Below, piece after piece: positions 57,240-64,000 of a stretch of DNA of 64,000 nucleotides (positions are counted from its first letter, which is position 1; each line of letters opens with the position of its first letter). The notes under the pieces are model-generated. The model ran no database searches. It was not told where the DNA came from and was given only the letters and a program-made list of their open reading frames with translations. A program made the translations under genes and the position numbers. The stretch covers positions 35,800,427 through 35,864,426 of the forward strand of contig OX442315.1 of assembly GCA_949358305.1 (NCBI GenBank), read 5' to 3'. This stretch comes from Strigamia acuminata (Eukaryota > Arthropoda > Chilopoda > Geophilomorpha > Linotaeniidae).

Positions 57240-58640
57240 CATTCTGAAATAACTTGGATTGATTGAACCGACACATCGAACCTGTGATAAAAGACACTAA
57301 CTATTCCTCTTATCTTTTATGGCAAAGAAAGTAACCAAATGCTGCTTAGAATAACAGGCTAATGATAGGGCTAGCTTCATTGGTTTCACCGTGCGCACGA
57401 TGTTTTCTGGATTCTAGCACCAGATTCAGTTTGCGATTCTTGTATCCGTGGTCGGCCTACTTTGTTGGCCAATTTCTGAAGAATGTCGCATCTCACTTTT
57501 GCTATTTAAAATTGAACAATTATTGTGAGGATGCTTATTTCTAAGACTTACACGATTATAAATACCACTATGACTACTTAATTTAATTTATATCAACACA
57601 ATACTAACTTAATTTAATTCTTAATAAGAAACAGACTTGAGATGATTTACAACCATAAGAGTACGAAATGGACCAGACGCTCTTGCCCCAGCCACTCCTC
57701 CAGCTCTTGTTGCTGTAGCCAGTCGCTCTGGCGGTTCTGGGTGTGGCCTAAATTTTGGCCGTGGTCGTTCAGGAAATGAACCAAGTACTGGCCTTTGTCT
57801 AAGTTCTGGTTAGGCTTTCTTCTTCCGTTGTTTGCGAGATTTTCTTCCGTTTTCGTGTTTTTGATGGTCTTGCTTATTGTTTTGGGCGTGGCCTAAGTTC
57901 TGGCCCTGGCAGTTGTCCCGCATCACGTCTGGCTCTTGTCTTTCACACGCTTTTTGATAATTTTGCAAATGGAATTTTTTTGGACCCATTCTTGCCGCAT
58001 GGCATTACTGAATACCTAATCGGTAATACATAATCTAATTTATGACACTGAAACTAATATAACTAATATAATTAATCGCTGTAATTACTTCTCGTCTCGG
58101 TGAAATTGAAATCACTTAATTGACTTATAAAAGTGACTTATCTCTTCTAACAAGCACAGTAATTATCTCAGCTCCTGTTTTTTGCATACTCTAGTCGTAT
58201 TTTGTTTTCTGGAAAAATTTGAATTATATTTGCAGGCTTTATTGCCTAATCGTCTTTAAAGGTTATACTTCATCTTTCGGGGTTTTCTGTCCAGTTATCC
58301 TGGTGGTCCATGGTTACGATGATCCTACTTTCGTATTTTTTTTTTATTATAGTTACTTCTTCGTTGCTCAATGATTGGTGGATTTTCTCCCCAAAGTCGT
58401 ACACAAAAAATCGCAAACTGTAACCAATGATTAGAGTTGAAATAATAACCGCGCAGAAGTGTAAGCTTGGAATATGTATTGCAGTGTAGTGAAAGTAATG
58501 AAAAACCGGCCCAAAGACGCAGCTTTTTTACCAAAGTCAGAGTAGACTATTGATGACTGTTTGACTGAAAACTATATGAAAAAGAAAGAAGTTTGGCAGG
58601 TGCATAACCCATATCATGATGGCAGTAATACCATGACCAA
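57240..58640. repeat. Locally duplicated unit, copy 1
   Basis: Contains in order: GACACTAACTATTCCTCTTA, GGGCTAGCTTCATTGGTTTC, GAAGAATGTCGCATCTCACT, CTGGCCCTGGCAGTTGT, AACAAGCACAGTAATTATCT and GGTGCATAACCCATATCATG. The same words recur in order in copies 2 and 3. No gene. Confidence 0.75.
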
Positions 58641-59019
58641 ATTAAAATGAAATTTGGGTTAAAAATGAGCAGTTTACATCTGAAAATTGCCAACGTTAGC
58701 AAATGTTTTTAAAATGTTTTTGCTACGGGAAATAATTACAATTCTTTTTCAAATACTTTTGGCAAATTATAGCAAAATTTGCTAAAATGCAGTAAAAACC
58801 AACAAATTTTCGAAGGATTTACCTAAGTGTAACACAAATTAGTGAGAAAAAAAAAGTAAAAAAGCAATGCAAAATAAACAAGACAAGAAATCGTGCAAAT
58901 TAAAAAATTTAGCTCAATATATGCAAAAGTTACACAAAATCAGTGGCCCATTCCTTCAATTAAGCTTCGCGACTATTCTTTCTATTAAAGACACGAATAA
59001 GTCAAGTTAAAAAATCAAT

Positions 59020-59900
59020 TCAAACTCGTTGACTTGGTACTCTGATTACAACAGGATTACCGAAAAAAGAATTCGGTGGTTGCGGTGGTTCAAAAACAAA
59101 GGGAGATGTTGCCCGATCCGCCAAGATGGGAAAAGGCGGTGACGCACCAGTGGCCCGATCGACAGTTGTCAGTGTCGCAACTCCTTGGTCGCGAACGACG
59201 ATGGCAATTGCACACCTGTTGCCCATCTTGATCAAACTTGGTACTCTGATTACAAGTCAAAGCGTGCAATAGAACGTGTAAAACAGCAATCGTACAGCAA
59301 TCGTTCTTCCGGGCTCGTTGCTTCTTCTGGATTGGAGAATCCAATACATAAGACACTAACTATTCCTCTTATCTTGTATGGCAAAGAAAAGAAGTAACGA
59401 AATGCGGCTTAGAATAACAGGTTAATGATTGGGCTAGCTTCATTGGTTTCACCGTCCGCATGATTCTTGTGGTATCAGTGGTTGGCCTGCCATTTTCTGA
59501 AGAATGTCGCATCTCACTTTTGCTATTTAAAATTGAACAATTATCGCGGGATGCTTATTTCTAATAAAACTACTATGACTTCTCAACACAATGCTAACTT
59601 AATTTAATTCATAATAAGAAACAATTATCCTCACGACTTGAGATGGCAGCGGTTGTTCTGGGAGTGGCCTGAGTTCTGGCCCTGGCAGTTGTTCGGCATC
59701 ACGTCTGTTTAATTATTTTGGCAATCTTCTTTTTTGCAGCCATTCTTGCCGCATGGTATTACTGAAGAAAAAAAAATCTACCATAATTTATGAAAATGAT
59801 TCTAGACTTGAACTATTTCAGACTGTTTAAAATATAAGCTTAGGAAACACATTGCAATATAGAGCCCAGTCAAAGTCAGAGAATGCGGGTAGACTGAAAG
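59020..59900. repeat. Locally duplicated unit, copy 2
   Basis: It shares GACACTAACTATTCCTCTTA, GGGCTAGCTTCATTGGTTTC, GAAGAATGTCGCATCTCACT and CTGGCCCTGGCAGTTGT with copy 1, with deletions. Open frames of 70-88 codons at 59020-59400 on both strands have no family resemblance. An inner repeat CTTGGTACTCTGATTACAA occurs twice (59034 and 59238). Confidence 0.72.
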
Positions 59901-60140
59901 TCATAAGCTTTATTGAGGATCTTTTTTCTTTAATCTCCTTTAGTGTCCTCCTTTAGCTGCTTGTAGTGAATTATTATTTTGTAATTACTGTACAACACTG
60001 TCAAACACTTGAATTGTAAATTTGATTAGTATGTGGGTAGGGTGTCTTTTTCTTTTGCTTCTTGTAGATAATAACTGTTTAATTTCCAACTTCCAATAAT
60101 CATCTATGGTTTATGTCTCCCCTTTTGCAGAACTATGCGG

Positions 60141-60393
60141 AATCACGTTTTCTCACAACCGAACTGTGATGGTGAACTGGGATAACAGAGCTTAAACGAC
60201 CTAGAAAAGAAGAAATTGAAGAAGACGATGACGATGCTCTGTGGAAACTTCAGTTTGATCATCTTATTGCAAGGTTTTATTTTTGTGGGAATTGGGCACT
60301 TGTTGACTCGTGATATGTCTGGCGATCGGTAATGGGCCGTTCCCTTATTTTTCCACCGAAGACGAGGAGGAGGATGACGATTTGTTGAAATAA
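60141..60393 (+). pseudogene. Composite relic: PPWD1 exon 1 next to FKBP15 last exon
   Basis: 60147-60240 matches 26229-26350 (CACGTTTTCTCACAACC, then ACAGAGCTTAAACGACCTAG and GAAGAAGACGATGACGAT), with an internal deletion and a mutated start codon. 60343-60393 matches the FKBP15 end (CTTATTTTTCCACCGAAGAC, acidic run, stop) and continues into the FKBP15 3' flank to about 60620. Confidence 0.88.
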
Positions 60394-61950
60394 TAGTAAT
60401 TTCCTGTTTAATTTATGTCACATTATTTACTCATGATTAATGATTTTGATTTTGAAATTCTTTGGACCAACGAAATAAGCAAAGACAATGATAATTTTAA
60501 AAAAGAAGAAATATAAATATTGTTCTGATGTGGTTTTGGTGAAGTAATCTTCATAAGAAATTTTGTAATATCTCATTTTATTAGGGTTTCGATTCGATCT
60601 TAATTGAATAACAAACAGGTTTGAGCGTCGCTCTGGTGGGCACAACTGTTATTAACTGTCAGAGAAACGTAATACAATTCCTTCACGTTGATTCCAAACA
60701 ATAGCAATGCTTTTCCTCCCATAGCAACAGTCAGTCACGTGTTTGTGTTCTTCATTCCATTTCCAGGTTCTTTTCTCTCTCGGATCGTGCATTTGCGGTT
60801 GATATTTTCATTTCTTTTCGCTGATGTTATTCTACGTTAGTTTATGTTTAATCTATTCTTTTGTACAAGAGTTGGTTGGAGAATCCGCGAATTTCTCAGC
60901 AAGTTTGAATTCGTATTTCTTTGAAAAATCTCCATTTTAAGCCTACTTTATGCCTAGTTCGAAATGTATTTCTTTTTGTATTTCTTCATTTATATGGCGG
61001 TTGAGAATTTATTTGGCAAGAATATTATTTGATTCCCCTTTTGGTGCTTTTTGGTGCTTTTTCAAAGTTTGGTTTGAATTTTTCATTTGAAATGAAATTT
61101 GTCTTTGGGTTTACGTGATCGCTAATAGCATTTTCCATTTTTCATGACATCATTAAATGTTTAGTTTGGGATTAGATTTCTGAAACCTGGTTATTATTTT
61201 CAAAGTGATCAGTAGCTCAGGATGGTCATAAATTTCAAAAATAACATTTTCAAGCAAAACAAAAAAATTTTCAAATGGAAAATATGCATTTGCAGATGAA
61301 AAAAATGAATTTAAGAAAGAAAATGCATTTGCGAGTGGCTTTTGCAGGTGTACTGACATTCCACCAATTTTCATGTTTGATTCTCTTATTTCTGTATATG
61401 AAATCTATTTCTTGAGTGACAGTATGAAGAATACTTTAAAGCAAAGATTGTGGTTCTTAATCTCTTGCATGTGTGGCAAAGTGGTTTCTTTGGTTCGGTG
61501 GAGATTAAGAATAAAATCAAGCACACACATTGTAAAATGGAAATAAGAAAGGAAAAATGTTTATTCAATTTCTACTCACTAATAATTAATTAAGAAAAAG
61601 TATTTCATTTGTCTTTTTGATAAAAGACTGGTTCACACCAAAATAAATGATCTAACAATTCTACCAAATGATATATGTTGTGCAAAACAATATCATACTA
61701 ATCTAAACCCTTGCACATTCAACTAACAATTTGATTTGTCTATGTAATACAAAGAACAAGAAAATTAGCAAAATGGTGGACAACAAACTGGTACTCACTA
61801 TTTCCTTTGTCAACTGGCACAAAGACACAAAAACACTCATTTCTCAGCAAGTGTTCAAAGTTCTCCTTTTTGCCTGAAGATTTCTTGGTCCTTTAGTAGA
61901 AAGTTTCTTGTGGTTTCTGGATAGCTTCTTGCCTGGCCATACTTCTATTT
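60394..61950. other. Duplicated FKBP15 3' flank, then AT-rich unassigned DNA
   Basis: 60394-60620 matches 6807-7010. 60590-60960 matches 56140-56590. From about 61010 to 61950 I see AT-rich sequence without gene or clear repeat. Confidence 0.55.
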
Positions 61951-62460
61951 GGTGTAGAATTTGACTGGAAAATCTGGTCCTGAAGTGGCTCCACTTCTAC
62001 TTCTTTGTCATTCTAGACTGGCTTTGTCACTGCTTGCTGCTCTGGACTACTGCACATACTACTGCTCTGAAGGTTGCACTGAGACTGACTGCTGCACACT
62101 CTGTGATTTCACTGTGTCTTTCACAGGTGCAGGAATGTTAGTTCCCACCCCTGCTAATCCCGACAGTGTCATCACATATGCTAATCTATATGCACGACTG
62201 AGGGTTGGTGACTCACCAAGCTCCTCCCTTCTATAATCCTTCAACTGATTGGCTCTTTGCTTTTCTTGGTACCAAATGACTCATCCATTAGTCATTACAC
62301 AGGTGTCCAAATGTTTCAAAGTGAGGCTGGCCAATCACAATGTAACATTGATGTGTCCTGCAGAGATGTATGGACAGCCAATGATTGCTCTCCGACTCAT
62401 GTCTTATATTACCACATGGGCTGACATTGCAACTGAAATGATTTCTTTGAACAATAAGGA
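61951..62460. other. Unassigned, less AT-rich stretch
   Basis: A 91-codon open frame (61961-62236) is Leu/Cys/Thr-rich with no domain pattern; its composition looks like non-coding sequence. I see no repeat ends. Confidence 0.35.
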
Positions 62461-62463
62461 TTA

Positions 62464-63320
62464 AGATTAAGTGAAATTGAAATCACTTCATTGACTTTAA
62501 AAGTGACTTATCTTTTCTAACAAGCACAGTAATTATCTCAGCTTAAAGTGATGTTACTTCTTCAATCTGACCTCCTGTTTTTTCAAGCTTGTGCACTTGT
62601 GCATTATTACCTCCGCCTAATCTAGTTTAAAGGTTGTACTACATCTTTTGGGGTTTTCTGTCAAGTCATCCTGGTAGCCCATGGTCACAATAGTTATTTT
62701 TGTTAACGTAGTTTTGACCCCTACTTCTTACTCTTCTGGCCATTGCCACGATTCCTGATCCTAATGGCACACTTTAAAGGTGTCAGACTATTTGAAGTCT
62801 AAGCTTAGAAAACGTATTGCAGTGTAGAGAAAGTAATGAATAGCTAAAGACCTAGTTAGCGTTTTTACTGGAAACATGGTAAAAAAGAACAAATAAGTTT
62901 GACAGGTGCATAAACTATATCATGATGGCAACCATGCTTAATCAACTTATTGGATCTACAAGTACTAGTAGCATGAAGTTATATAAAGAACAAGTTTTAT
63001 TAACAAAATAAGTCCAAGTTACAAAATCAATTCAAACTTTAAATACTAAAGATCTTTGAGTGGCGACCAAATAATCCAATTCCTATTCAATTGACCACTC
63101 ACAGATACAGCAGTTGTAACCAAATGCGGCTGAGAATAAGAGGCTTATGATTGGGCTAGCATCATTGGTTTCACCGTCCGCACGATCGGTGGTCGGCCTG
63201 CCATTTGTTGAAGAATGTCCATCTCACTTTTCCTATTTAAAATTGAACATTTATCGCAAGGATGCTTATTTCTAAGACTTACAATTATAAATACTAGTAC
63301 TATGACTTCTCATAGTAGAA
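62464..63320. repeat. Locally duplicated unit, copy 3
   Basis: Contains AACAAGCACAGTAATTATCT, GTATTGCAGTGTAGAGAAAG, CAGGTGCATAAACTATATCA, and then GATTGGGCTAGCATCATTGG, matching words in copies 1 and 2, but with the two halves in the opposite order to copy 1; the duplication register is therefore circularly shifted. Confidence 0.7.
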
Positions 63321-63444
63321 GTAGCTAGGTTAAAATCGGAAAACACTATTCACTTGTCGGATGTAGGTAATCACTGTTCTGACACGAAAGATTTGTGTTC
63401 ACATAGACGTTAATCGTACGCACAGTCGAAGAATTCGGTCATCT

Positions 63445-63966
63445 GGGGCCATCCATTTACTACGTAACGCTGAAATCGGCTTTTTTTAGACCCCCCCTCC
63501 CCCCATGTCACGCTAAGCTTCACCCCCCCTACCCCCTATGTCACAGTCACAGTTTATTATCATTGGGTCTTTGTGGTCTGGATGGTGGTTAGATTTATTT
63601 TTTACTCAAGAGGGTGTCCTTCTCCCATTGGCCGAGCCGTATCACTGGTGTAGTGATCCAAAAATGAGGTAGGAGTAATGCGGCTCGGCCAATGGGAGAA
63701 GGGCACCCTCTTGAGTCGAACCAGAGTACTATAGTAGCGCTGCTAATAACAATGCAGCTGATGAAATGAACACTGTGACGTCTTGAATTTCGCTATGATG
63801 ATGATGAAATTTGGGGGCAACGTGCATATATGAAATGTGCATTAAGATCTTTGCTTGTGACGTCACATTTCCAAGAACCCCCCCTCCCCCTACGTCACAA
63901 TTTGTCACGAGATTGGCTTACCCCTCCCTCCCCCCTAAGGCCGTGACGTAGTAAATGGATGGCCCC
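63445..63966. mobile_element. MITE with GGGGCCATCCATTTAC ends
   Basis: The left end GGGGCCATCCATTTACTACG and right end CGTAGTAAATGGATGGCCCC are exact inverted repeats over 20 bp, followed on both sides by C-rich runs next to GTCAC words. TCT flanks both ends and may be the target duplication. Ends of this kind (GGGGC-x2-TCCAT...ACGT) resemble ISL2EU/IS4EU-type elements of invertebrates, from memory. Related half elements lie at about 43838 and 54893. Confidence 0.8.
63604..63716. repeat. Palindrome nested inside the MITE
   Basis: Arms of 36 bp (ACTCAAGAGGGTGTCCTTCT... and ...AGAAGGGCACCCTCTTGAGT) with about one mismatch, separated by a ~41-bp loop. It sits in the middle of the element at 63445-63966 and is unrelated to that element's ends. 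Confidence 0.9.
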
Positions 63967-64000
63967 TCTTCGGGTATGCCCGGACGAAAACAAAAATAAA

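Noticed and set aside
61961-62236. 91-codon Leu/Cys-rich secreted-like protein
   Set aside because: No splice support, no homologue recognised, and composition typical of random sequence.

Overview
The window is nuclear DNA of an animal. Genes have many short GT-AG introns, the base composition is AT-rich, and MITEs are frequent. Gene content gives more: DEG/ENaC channels are metazoan, and CFAP157 is a motile-cilium protein, so the animal very probably has motile cilia and is not a nematode. I cannot name the species. All calls come from reading translations and splice sites by eye; no database search was run.

Layout. At 1-1242 the window opens inside a TPR/Sel1/MYND gene (plus strand). A UQCRH-like gene (minus, 1430-2106) lies head-to-head with FKBP15 (plus, 2406-6806, 19 exons). 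CFAP157 follows (plus, 7520-10934), with a 402-bp TA-flanked MITE in intron 5. From 11473 to 17459 (minus) lie two DEG/ENaC channel modules that share one uninterrupted exon, so they look like a natural tandem fusion; a hAT-type MITE sits inside. From 19820 to 25466 (plus) is a secreted or surface protein with a WAP-like cysteine module, 12 sushi domains, a Thr-rich linker and an Ig-like domain. PPWD1, a spliceosomal cyclophilin with WD40 repeats, occupies 26255-29265 (13 exons), followed by a small unrecognised gene.

From 29.7 to 53.5 kb there is a segmental duplication whose unit is the small gene's 3' part, the TPR/Sel1/MYND gene and its upstream flank. One copy of the MYND gene is intact (49154-52369, minus). 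The other is cut in two (30334-31820 and 41825-43546) by a 10-kb insertion with 1.72-kb near-identical direct terminal repeats. I see no reverse transcriptase, integrase or protease in it. Its most striking property is a dense array of short hairpins, very many with a loop of six nucleotides, in both the terminal repeats and the interior. This is the most unusual feature of the window. The duplicated upstream flank also gives a filled and an empty site for a 311-bp MITE.

From 53.5 to 64 kb I find no convincing intact gene. The region holds degraded duplicates: a UQCRH exon fragment, a PPWD1 exon-1 fragment next to an FKBP15 last-exon fragment, a zinc-knuckle fragment, a unit present in three diverged copies, a possible solo LTR, and a terminal MITE with a second palindrome nested in it.

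The genes are not a functional cluster. They are ordinary housekeeping, ciliary and surface genes in a region reshaped by local duplication and mobile elements.
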